From contig NC_088339.1 in assembly GCF_036884655.1 (NCBI RefSeq), forward strand, positions 30,527,001 through 30,591,000: a stretch of 64,000 nucleotides of DNA. The letters are read 5' to 3'. This stretch comes from Musa acuminata AAA Group (Eukaryota; Streptophyta; Magnoliopsida; Zingiberales; Musaceae). Below, in pieces: positions 17,976 to 29,500 of this stretch (position 1 is its first letter; each line of letters begins with the position of its first letter). The translations under genes were made by a program, and so were the position numbers. Under the pieces are notes generated by a model, which saw only the letters and a list, made by a program, of their open reading frames with translations, was not told the DNA's origin and ran no database searches.

Positions 17976-18999
17976 CCGACACCGGCTGCATCTTCCCTAG
18001 CTTGTTCATGAAAGCTTCCATGAGGAAGCAATAGGCATTGCTCTATATTGGTTTGTTTTGTAGTTGATCTAATGATAAATGTGTAATATCATTTATGTTG
18101 TAACAATAAAACAATGATACACGCTAAACAGAATGCTTGGAAACAATCTGTTGATGCGACAAAGAGAAGAAACCAAAGATAGAAGCTGTCGATCCAATCG
18201 AGCAGTTATGGCAGAGAACAGATGGTTCTGCTTAATGATGTAGGAAATGTTTATATATCTTCTGATGCATGTTTCCGTAAATTGATTGGGGGGTTCAGCA
18301 GCCTGACATGGAGTACCTTTTGATGGATTACGTCGCTGATCACGAAGCGACGTTTGGCTTAGAGTCGCTTCGATCCACCTCAAAGCAGAGGAATTCGATA
18401 TTAGGGTTTCAGAATACTGCCAAGATTCGATCAACACCGAGATCCAAAAGAGAACAGATGGAGGCGAAGACGCTGCGACGAATTAAAAGATCGAACAGAG
18501 ATTTATTACAAGTGCGTGGGATTTGAGGAGATCTACGTCCATGAAGGAAGAATGATTCGAGGACTTTAGCGTGACTGGTGAATGAGTGCTTTTGCCTTCG
18601 GCCCTTGGCACATGACTCCTTGGATCTTTAAAGGTAAAAGCAAAGGATAGATGCAGATAAAACACAAGGAACATGGTTTCCTTCAAGAGGTGTCAAGGTA
18701 TATATATATAGCCAGAAAGTGCTTGGGTCATCCCCGTTCGAAGCTACTCCCATGGCCTCTTTGTCAATCATCATCATTAGATAGACCAAAGAGATCTGTT
18801 CCGCAAACTACTCCTTTGGCTTCTGTCAATCATCATCGTTGGATAGAACAAAGAGATCTGTTCCACAAATTTAAGACGATCTGTTCGATAAAATTCCTTC
18901 CATAATATCAAGTAAAAGCAACGATAAACCAATACCAGTTCCACAAATGACGAGCACAAAGCCTCAAGATTATTATAAAGCAGAGACACTCCCACACTC
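17976..18999. other. Spacer with a leader-like segment and a short tandem duplication
   Basis: No protein-coding gene is supported. It holds the AGP 3' UTR, a minus-strand stretch that looks like a transcription leader (about 18320-18530, see findings), and the 64-base tandem repeat at 18744-18869. Confidence 0.5.
18744..18869. repeat. Two-copy tandem duplication, unit about 64 bp
   Basis: Copy one is 18744-18807 and copy two is 18808-18869. Both share CTACTCC at the start, TGTCAATCATCATC in the middle and AAAGAGATCTGTTCC near the end, with about a dozen differences including a 2-base gap. Confidence 0.85.
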
Positions 19000-21898
19000 T
19001 TAGTCGAATCTGTTAAGCTGCTCATTGAAGGCATCCGTGTGCTCACTGGAGACGCATCTGGCGATGAGCCGAGTACCTTCGAACGGCGCCGGCGCCTTCA
19101 GGAGAATGCAGGACGCAATGTAGTCGTTGTTGGTAAATGGACCACAGTACATGGGAATTCCCCATCCGTAGTCCACCTCGGAGAATCCAAGCTTCGTCCA
19201 GTCCGAGACGTAGATGGTCTCGTAGTTGAAGGTCATGCTGAAGGGATCCGACTCGAATTCATCGTTCGCCCACTTCAAGACATCCACCGCCATCTGATCC
19301 TTGGCCTTCTTGATCAAGTCCACAATCTCGACAACCGAGGAGCTCATGATCTCGCCGCTGGTGGTCGACACTTTAACCGGGAAGATCGAGTTGCCGTAGT
19401 ATCCCTTGTTGACCTTCAGTATGTGGCGAGTGCTGGCGAAGAAGCACATGCGGATGTTGACGTCGGGGTCGGAGTAAACTGCCCGAGTGCGGCACTGCCA
19501 AACCTTGGCAATGACAATGTCGAAGGTTGAACACCATCGGCCATTGGCGTGCTCCAAGTACTGATTCTTCAATTGGTTGATGTAGTGGGCCGGGAAGTTC
19601 AATTCAGAGTAATCCAAGGCTAGCTTGGGGAGGTCAGGGAGTGGTGCAGGTTTGACCTTTGGGTTAGGGTAGCTGTCTCTGTCCCAGACTGGTTTGACTG
19701 TTGGCTCCGGAAGACCCCTGGTGAGCTCGCCGACGGCGTAAATGAACTGTGCCGATCCCATGCCATCTGCAGACGCGTGATTGAAGCGTATGCCGACGAC
19801 AAATCCACCGCATGTGAATTCAGTGACCTGTTCTTGTCATGCAAGCATGAGAGAGATGGTTAGCAGCATATCGTTACAGCATTGCAATAGCTAGTCGATA
19901 ATTTCATTCACAATGATCATGGACATATCATGCTTGGCTTTCACATAACTGTGGCACATTAAAACAACAAATACTGCAGTACGTGACCTATGATGCTCAC
20001 AGGAATCAGGACCTAGAAAAGAAATGGCATTTGAGGGTCCAGTATCATCTCAAATAGTTGCTTGTTCAGGGAAATCCGCTAAAGTTTCAATTTTCAGATC
20101 CAAAGTTGGAAAAAAAGAACTTGTTAAACAAACGGTTGAAGAGTTTAGGCAAGCTAAATAGTTTCCATGACAGCTAAAGTAATGGATTGATTAGGAAGAG
20201 TCTCATTACTTTGGTCTACAGTTTCTTACTAGTTCAGAACATCTTTCATATTTCCAATTGACCAATGAATACAGGATAATTTAATTGGCAATTTACCACA
20301 TCAAAACTCGAGTGGTTGGGACTTGTCAAATGAAAGTCGGCAGGTATAGACTTTTTCTTTAACAAGATAGATATAGTAAGAAAAAAATGTGCTACTGCTA
20401 GTTGAACCAACGAACAGCAATAAAAGAGGTGAATTTGTTCTCCATGTTCATTGCCTAGAAGTTTGAGAATGACCAACTTAAATAATGGATCATTTTAGAT
20501 CTGCAATTTTAAATTTAGATCATTGAGCCTGAAAGCCAGTTTGTATACTTAATGAACAGAGCCAAAGTCGAGTTCAAATAAAAAGCAGAATCATCAAAAC
20601 AACAACAATACAAGATTGTTAAACTAAAAAATAGATAAGTTAATAAAATGAGCATATTTTTGGACTGCATGCCCCTAAACATATCTCCTCCTGAGAAAAG
20701 TGTTGTATTAAAAAAAAAAGGAACAGTTTTTTTTTCCCACAAAAAAAACGTTCCTTTTGACCTCCATGAGATCAAAATAGATGTTTATGTTTCATTCCAT
20801 ATGCTAGTCCTAATTCTCGTTCCAGATAAAAAGCCCCCACCTACCATTGCTATTAAGATTGCTCGTTCATAGAAACAGCTCAAGTTTGGATCTCGTGCCA
20901 GCTTACAGAATCACTCATTTCAGACAGTTCTAAAATATTCTGGGAAGCAGGGGCTTGGAGCATCATCTATTTCCCTAATCTTGGCTCCTCAAATTGGTCA
21001 CTGCTCTCGAGCACATCATTCTCCTTCCTATGTGTCCATTTGTCAAGTCTCAAATTCACCTTCTCACCTTGTTCAGTTACATCATGGGATCCAGCTAATT
21101 AGCAGAGTATGGAATAGATGGAGCACCGACCAGGCCAAGACTCAAGTGGATCCATATGTCTAATAGTTATTTCTACAAACAACTTACCTGCTCCATTTTG
21201 AATGTTTCGATCTCTGCTCTCATAGCCTATGGAAAGTCAAACAAGAGCGGCGACAAGGTCAAATAAGTTTGGGGGCGCTTCAAGAACTTTGACCAAATTG
21301 GACCCTATACATCCTCTCAGATCTAGGAGCCCGAGAAATCAGAGACTGTATTTAGAGGTGTAGATCCACAAGCCAAGATCATGCTAGATCTAAATCCTGA
21401 GCTATCTGTATTCCTATGGCACATCTCCCTGAATTCAGCAACAAGGCAAAGATCAAAGAACATAAAGGAAAAAGGAACGAAGCTGCTCACCTGAATCATC
21501 ATGATGGTGTCGGCGGGGCTGGTCTCCAGCTCGGTGTAGGGCACGAGATCCTCATGCGCGAGCATCAAGGGGCGCTCCAAGTGATTGACGTCCGCCAGGC
21601 TGCAATCGACGGAGGCCTCCACGAACCAGACGCCCTCGCCGGTGCACTCCACCCGGGGGTCGCACCCCTCTGGCTGCACGATGCGGCCGGCGAGGGGGTA
21701 GTACGGCACCAGCGCCTTGGCCAGACCCTCTCGTATCACCTTGGCCGGCTCCTTGCCGTGCTTGAAGATGTGGAGGGAGTCGACGAGGCCGCGGTGCGTC
21801 GGGTAACGGCCGATCCAGTCGAGGGTCAGCGAGCCCGGCGGCGTCGGCTCCGCCGGCCGGACGTACCCCTCCGACGCCTTGGTGACGGTGAACCCCAT
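19000..21898 (-). CDS. BAHD acyl-CoA-dependent acyltransferase
   Basis: BAHD enzymes move an acyl group (often hydroxycinnamoyl, benzoyl or acetyl) from CoA to an alcohol or amine in the cytosol. Two exons: 21491-21898 (136 codons) and 19000-19827 (275 codons plus TAA), with an intron of 1663 bases. The single intron sits just before the catalytic region, as is usual in the family. The catalytic HASAD (HXXXD) is at residues 153-157 and the DFGWG structural motif is present as DYGWG at about 355-359. At 411 aa it is slightly shorter than the common 430-450. The N-terminus (MGFTVTKASEGYVRPAEPTP) resembles the alcohol/hydroxycinnamoyl acyltransferases of grasses and banana; substrate cannot be predicted. 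Exon 1 is very GC-rich and exon 2 moderate. The frame is intact. Confidence 0.9.
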
Positions 21899-22511
21899 GG
21901 CTGGTGGTGCGCACGGACGCTGCGGGACGTCGGTGGCGAGGAAGAGAAGGCTTGGTTTGTTACGCTTCTCCTTTCAAACAAGAGAAGGATGGGACAAATA
22001 TATAAGTCGGAGATGGAGAGATCTGTTCTCTCTCATGTGGGAGGAGAATTCTATGGGAAGGTAGAGGGAAGAGTACAAAGGAAGGTGATAGGTATGCAAA
22101 TAAATGTGGGAAGATGGTAGCAAAGTTATGACCAGCACGACTACACTGGACCCACCATTGAAAACATTCAAAAAAAAAATTTAATTCTCTCAAAAATAAA
22201 TAAGGTGATTTACCAGAAGAAGTCCTATTGTCAGATTTTTTTTTTTCAAAAGATACTCTTATTTTAAATTTTTCAAGATGATATTTTTTTTATAATCTCA
22301 TAAATATCTTTCAACGTTATTTACCTCCCATTGTGAGGCCCCTCCCTTGTCGCTCCATTTATCATCATCTCTTGTTGCCACCTTTGTCCCTGTGACATCG
22401 TCGTGAAGTATTCGCTACTTTCGCCAACTCTCATCGTGAGGATATATTACTTTTGTACTATATAAGAAGATCGTTACAAATTAGGAGACAATTGATAATG
22501 GTGAGATAGAG

Positions 22512-22734
22512 TAAGGTTCGTAATACCGTATTGTACCGGTGTTTCGACCTGGGCTCGGTACCGGTACGGTACGGTATACTGAGCGATACACCCAGGTGTA
22601 CCGAGTACTGTAGCTCTGCTATAGTGCACTGCTACAGTGCACTCGAACCGGTAACAAACGGTGCGCGTACCGACAACCGATCGAACCGGTACGTACCGCT
22701 CGTACCGGGCGGTACAGTTCGGTACTGCAGACCA
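22512..22734. mobile_element. 223-bp GC-rich short insertion with 10-bp target-site duplication
   Basis: The ten bases TGAGATAGAG occur immediately before (22502-22511) and after (22735-22744) a compact GC-rich block. The block contains repeated GTACCG/CGGTAC words, for example GGTACCGGTACGGTACGG near its start, and a perfect hairpin GTGCACTG-CTA-CAGTGCAC at 22624-22642. It has no coding capacity. The direct repeat marks it as an insertion. SINE or MITE are both possible; I see no clear long terminal inverted repeat, and GTTTCGACC at about 22540-22549 is only weakly like a Pol III B box. Confidence 0.72.
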
Positions 22735-24637
22735 TGAGATAGAGATTATTAACGAAGACTCTCATGAGGGAAGCACAAGGTGAGCGATCCGACCTCTAAC
22801 AAGAATGATCGAACCTCCTCTGCAATGTCTTCAATGTCAAGTTAGACCTTTATGTCATGGATAACCAGGCCACTTTACTCACGATGGTGCAGAAGTAGTG
22901 AGGCGAAGATAAAAAATATTCATTAGAGTGAGACCTCGATAAGACGAAAGTAGTGAGTGATAGATGAGTGATAGACGATGACAAGAGATATTTACCATTT
23001 GTGAAAAAAATAATAATAAGGGTACCTACCTAGAAAAGCCTAAAAAAAGTAAATTTTTAGAAAAATCACGTAAATAAATATATAATATTAAAAATAGGAT
23101 AATTTCTCTGGAAAAAAAAATCCTTTCTTTTTTCCCCGCATAGTGTTCCTCTTTAAGAAATTTCTCAAAAAAACATCCTTTTTTTTAATAATATCAAAAT
23201 GATGGGAAAAAATGAATAAAAAAGTAAAAGTTTTTTTTTATAAATTGAGAAAAGTTTAAGGATGAGGAATTTGAAAAGAAAATGTGGAAAGAAGGACTTC
23301 TCCGAGGAACTTATCCGCCAAAAAAGTGAATATTTTTATTATAAGATTTTATTATAAAATTTTAAATTACTTTACTTAACTCTATATTTTCAAATAGTTT
23401 TTCTTATATTACAAATTTGTCTCACACAACTTGCATAGTGGTGCATGAATTCGTAAAAAATGTGTAGAGAAAATCCTAAATGGGTTAAAACATAAAAATT
23501 AACAGTATGTAACAGTAATAACAATAATAAATACTAATAATAGAATTTTCTTATAATCTATTCAGATAGATAGTTTAAAACCAATATTAGGTTAATATTC
23601 ACTAATGATGCTTTGAATCTTCATATGAAATTAGGGTTAGAAAGACACAATACATGTAACTTCTAAGAAAGAAATATGTCAATAAATCCATAAATTTCTT
23701 ATTTCCCTTTTTCAAGTAATGAGACCTTTTAAAATCAATGCTAAATTATTAGTTATTACTAATTTGTTTAAACTGCTAAGACAGTAGATGAGACATGATT
23801 TATTTATTTATTTATTTATGTGCTTATCATTAAAATAAAGAATAGGACCACACATTTTTGTCCCCTCCATGTGAATGTGTCCAATAAAGATTAATTGGAA
23901 TGGTTGGTGAGGAAGCCACCAAGGTGACTTTGTTCTTCATGTAGTTAGCGTCAAGGCAAGAATTATGTTAGCACAAATAAAGCAATAAATCTTGTTGCCA
24001 AGTAAATTAATCTGAGATGTTTGTTCATGTTTTTATCATCAATGAGAGAGACATGTGATTCATGTGATTGGGATTCCTTGTGTTTTGTGCCCATTTACAA
24101 ATGCTCTGCTTAACCACACACTAAATTCCCAAACCATTAGACTTGAATTGGGTTTGGGTCAAGAAATTTGTTGTGGTGGACTCTCATGTTGATGATGGGT
24201 TGGTGGAGTTTGGCATGGGGGATATATAAGTGGACACTTGATGTGACTCAAACTATTCTTTATTGAATTAATTAGTAGTGGACTAAATATCTTGCAGAAA
24301 GGGCATGAATTAAGTCAATACTATGCTTAATAACAAGGAAGGAGAACATGGGGCTAAGCTCTTTTTGTATTAAAAAATTTATAATGAGGTTTTTATAAAT
24401 CCGAAAGTAAAATAAATAACTTTATTTGTCCTAACGTCAATATCGTAAATTGGATCGACTCAAAAGTGTTAACATACGAGATATTAAAATTATATTTTTA
24501 TTAATAAAGTCATTAAAAATAAAAAAAATATTAAAATTATTTTTTATTCATCATTTTTGTATTGATCCAACGTGCGATGTCATATGTTGTATTTTTCATT
24601 AATGCAACTGATAGCATTATAACAAATAAGATTATTT

Positions 24638-24679
24638 GTATATGTATATGTATATGTACATGTATATGTGTGTGTGTGT
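24638..24679. repeat. (GTATAT/GT)n microsatellite
   Basis: Runs of GTATAT pass into pure GT repeats on the plus strand, in gene-free DNA. Confidence 0.8.
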
Positions 24680-26518
24680 TTGGAAACAAAAAAATATATT
24701 CGAATCAGATTGGATAATACCGATCATGTGTGATATTCCATTTGTAATAAATACTTAATTTTTAAGGAAGTATTTGTGTATATGTGTTAAAGCGAGTCTC
24801 ACCAAACCGGGGTTGGTTTAGATGTCAATATGCAACTTGATGTTCCCAACCATCGGTCGGTATGCTTTTTAGGTGGCCAACTTTACAGTCTGTTCTATTT
24901 GTAGTGTCATTCTCATTGCCATATGAACCCTAAATCGTTCTTCGTTTGTGTTAGTAGTCCCATACGAACACGATTAGCTTCCAAAAACCCAAGTCGATTG
25001 ATGTTTGTGCATTATGAGGTCCTATATCTATAAATATAATTTGAGATGATAAATAATTAAAATTTTTATTTGAATGTTTGCACCTACTTAACATTCTAGT
25101 TAGATTTGAACATGAATTTGGTCACTAGATGGTTAGGTTTGAAAGAAACAACTATCTTGAATCTTCGTTGAAAGTGTGTATGAATATATATACACAAACA
25201 AATATTTCAAATGACGGATTACCTTGAATGCCTACACCTAATTATATGATTTTCTCAATCAATAATAGATGTAAGATATATATGATGAAAGAAAACACGA
25301 TAAGATTATTATCATGATTGTGATAATTTTGATAATTTTTAATATTAAAATTTATGATAATATATTATCATAATTCTCTATCTGCGAGAGAATCATCACA
25401 ATCATCTTGCGACGATGATAACCTTACAAACAAGGTTACTATGACATAAGAGAAGTAATAGCTATCTAAAAAATTGTTTGATGTAGAAAGACGAAAGACA
25501 CTACCAACCTAAGAAGTGTAATTATGAGTATTTGACAAATTTAAATGTAACTCCACAAATTTATTATGTGACACAACTCATAGAATCCTTAGCTTCTATG
25601 TGAATCTCATGGGATGTATCGAGTTCATATTTAAGTTTGGATGCATTTTGGATGTTCATGACCACGATCTTATTTAAGACTATACATACTATCGAGTATA
25701 ACAAGAAGTCTCGAAGCGTGATGAGAAATTTTCTTTTCATGATTGGATGGAACCCCATAAAGAGGTTGACATCAGGTCCCACTTAGTTGGTGCGAGAACA
25801 CCCAAAATGGACCCAGCAAGCAATTAAGAGAGAAACAACTAGTCAAATGATTAGCTTTGGAGGAAGAAGTTTTGTTTTCAAGGTAGTCAAAGAGCCTATG
25901 GATACTGTTCGATGATGTTGGCATGCATTTTGGTAGTTTGGTCAACGCTCTGGACACAAATTAACTTTTTGAATGGAGCATCTGAAAAGGAAAAGGAGAG
26001 AAAAAGGAGAACACACAGGGCATCATTAACTTGATCATATCACCTCAAATCCACTGGTCAATAAGAATGGCAGTTGATGAGATTGATGATGTAGCAAAGA
26101 TGGAAGAGGGATGGAAATAGATGAATATGGTTGAGTCAACAACAGTAGTTGAATAATGCACCTTAGCGATTCAGCACAGGAGAATCCAAGAAGCTTCCCT
26201 CCTCTCATGCGCAATTGCTGGGATCACAATCACGAAGCGTTGTGCTCGGATCTACGTAATCAGATTCAAAGCCTGCATATAGTTTTTACCACCATGATAT
26301 CAGAAACACAAGACAGTTGCATTAATAGGATGGTAGAAATTGTTCAGTATATATGAAAGGAATGAATGCCTTGAATTTCCACATGCAATAGCCCCAGCAA
26401 AAGAAATGATAGCCGAGGAGATTTGGAATACTGAAACAGGATCATCATCAGCTTAAATCTGACACATTCTGGTGAAACAATACAAAAAGTATACTCCGAT
26501 CAAGATATTAAATTAAAC

Positions 26519-29500
26519 CTAGGCCTTCAAAACAGCTTTGTGAATCATGGTCTCCTTGTGAATCTGGTGGCAGCTCTTTTCGACGAGGTCGAGCAGCTTC
26601 TCCAAGTTCATTGCCCAGGAGTTGAGGATGTCGTTGCTGTCCTTGGCTCTCTGGAAACACACAATTCCCATGGGTCTGTCGATCTTGGCAACCAGGGCTT
26701 TCGAGACTACCATATCCGAAAGATGCTTCTCCACCTCCTGAAAGAGTAACAAGTGGCTTCAGATCACGCACCAAATCTAATGAGAACTATACTCCCGTGA
26801 TAAATCTACTTAAACAGGAGCACCAATGCAAAAACCATCCTTCACAATTTCATCCAATATGCTGAGAGGACTACAAGGGAACAAAATGTTGCTTTCAACC
26901 TTAAATCAGACAAAGCAATAATAGGCAGAATGCCAGTCTTCAAATTAGCTTGACTGGAGGAATGCTACTTTCTATGTCACAAGAAATCGATAAATAGAAA
27001 GAAAAAAAATCAAGGCAATAAGATATTACTGATCAGGAGAGGCAGCACTAGCTTAGTGCAGAAAGAATAAATCATCAACTAAGCCCTTTATTTCCCTTTT
27101 GTTTGTTTGTTTTTTTCTTTTCCATCTCTTTGATACAAGAAAGGAATCTTGGAGTTTTGGAAATGACATCAGGCACCATATTTACAAAGATCAAAGTTAT
27201 ATGTTTCACCTAGGCAAAGGTCAACATAAGGTTCTCCATGAGCATTTTCATAAATTTACGTATTGTATGTCTATTTAGCTTTTGTGCAACCAAAATTGTG
27301 GGAAAAAAAAAAAGAAGCCACTTCCAAATTCTGATAAAATTTGGCACTTGTAAATCAAAATAGACAAAAGACTTCCACATAGAACAAAGAACTTAATGAA
27401 TTCTAGATTAACATTTGGAGGAGACTGGAGGCTGGAGGCTGGTGGCCAGCAGCCAAGAGTACAAGTTCATATATAGAATTAAAATAATGGAACATTTAGA
27501 AAAGTTTTGGCATCAACAATCAGAAAGAGTCAGTCATTACCTCCACAAAAATCAAAATTTTAACTTGTCATGTAGTCATGATATGAAATCATCTGATTAG
27601 TAATCCATGCCTCTCCAATGCCTTGTAAGAATTATGCATCAACAATCTCCTTGATGAAATTTTCATAACTTATGCGACAAGGAACATTTAGACATCCACA
27701 GTTTTTGGGAGATTTGTGAATAGGTGATAGATAAATTAGAGACGCAAAATAGAAGGTAAAAGATATTACAAGGTATCCTAAACCTAGCAAAGAAGAAGAG
27801 AAGAAAAAAAAAGAAATTTGCAGATGAGGTCTCATTCTGGTTGAAAAGCATAACAGCAACTCAACTTCTTTATAATTAAGTTTTTTTCTTTTTTAATAAA
27901 CCATGGACCCCTATTGAGTGATATAAGTGACTGAACACTAAAACAAGGAAGTTGCAAATCAAATATCATGCAGCTCATATTAGGATATAGGCAAGCCAAA
28001 TTAGCACATAGCAACCAACGGATGGGCACATTTTAATTTAAGCATCTTATTTTCATATGACAATGCACTTAATTTATGCATTACTTATTTGCATATGACA
28101 ATTAACTGAACCCCCACTCACCGTGAAGGTGGAGAAACATTTAAACTTGAAACTTGCAAACAAAGAAAAGGAATGGAATTTTGGTTCCAAACTTCAAAAA
28201 GAAGTCAAATTTTGATGCCGCAGACCAGTTTGCCACAAAATAAAGAAATTATAGTTCCAAACTTTGAAATAGGAAGATGACCAAGTAACAGGTTTAGATG
28301 ACCAAGTAACATTTTTCATGTAAAGCTGCAAGAATCTAATCCCATTTTTTTTTTAAATAAGAAGATGACCAAGTAACAGGTTTAGATGTTAGATCATTAT
28401 GAGAAGTTATTGAAAAATAAAAGTAATTCGTTGAAGGAAGTGCCTGCAGTGTACAAGTGATATAGATTCAGAGGCATGTCATTCACAAGCAATTTTATTC
28501 TTGAGATCTATGATCAAGTGACAAGCAACATAACACCACCACCAAATCTTAAAAAGTTATCCAATCAAAAGTCTATTCCTAGTTCCCATACCTAGTCAAT
28601 CAAAAATCTTGAAAAGAATGATCATGCTAGAGAGACTTCCCTACTTATCATGCTTATGCAATAATAACAACAGCAAGAGAACTCAGAAAAAAAAAGAGAT
28701 GGGGATCACATAATCAAGCAAACAACAATATGTTCAAGAAAGGATGATAAACCAAACCTGCAAACTGAGGCATAGTAATTCAGAGAGACGTTTTAAGGTT
28801 ATCCTTGAATAGTACTTTGACACTACCAAAATATTCTGAAAATGTGACAAAATAAAATTTTAGTTCCAGAAAACAATAAAAAAGACAAGTTAAAAAACTT
28901 GATAGTAGTCAATAAAAGATACATACATGTTCAATAATCCTCAGCTTTAGATCTTCTGCAGCCTTGGGGACCAAAGACCCTCCAAGAAGATTCTTCTCAT
29001 TTTCAAACTCATCCTTGTAAGTCTCCCAAAGAGTTGCCCAGTGGATAACTTCCATTGTCACAAGTTGCTTCAACATAAAACTAGCAAAATGGGGAGAAAA
29101 TAGAAACAGCATATGAGACCAAAGTAGCTGATAATCAAACTAAGTTAATAGTAATTATATAATGTACAAAACATTGAACACATCCTACCGAAAATTAGCA
29201 AGTTCAAAAAGATTTTTATCTTCTAGAGTAGAGTTGAGAAGACTTGATTGCATAGGGTCATGTGGCGCCAACACCAAATACCAGCAGATTTTTCTAAGCA
29301 CCTACAAGAAGAATTCTTCTGAGAATAGCTCTGACAATTATTCCAAGAAAAATAGCTCTGTCCAATATTCCAAGGAAACCAACAAGTAAACAAACTTTTA
29401 CCGGAATCCACTGTGCTGGGTCCTCCTTTACAGATGGAATATCATATATCGACTTGTAACTCCGGCAAATTTCCAGGTAATCATTGTTATGAGAATGGTA

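Larger units (their letters stand above)
21899..26518. other. Long AT-rich intergenic region with repeat remnants
   Basis: No coding gene is supported. After the BAHD promoter (21899-22140) the sequence is very AT-rich. It includes a TSD-flanked GC-rich insertion (22512-22734), a TTTA repeat (about 23800-23819) and a GTATAT microsatellite (24638-24679). An imperfect AT-rich palindromic zone near 25300-25380 is built of ATGATAAT/ATTATCAT words. The frames at 25564-25957 and 26156-26356 are short and unrecognised. Confidence 0.55.

Noticed and set aside
19039..19530. 163-codon plus-strand frame
   Set aside because: Lies exactly antisense to BAHD exon 2; an artefact of GC-rich coding DNA.
20710..20760. 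Hairpin of AAAAGGAAC and GTTCCTTTT around poly-A/T runs in the BAHD intron
   Set aside because: Imperfect and built largely of homopolymers; likely chance or a minor slippage product.
21416..22120. 234-codon plus-strand frame
   Set aside because: Antisense to BAHD exon 1 and its promoter; Arg/Gly/Val-rich shadow frame with no family resemblance.
22255..22990. Possible older inverted-repeat element around the 223-bp insertion
   Set aside because: The two flanks share only short words (ATCTCTTGT, CTACTTTCG) in inverted orientation; not enough to support an element.
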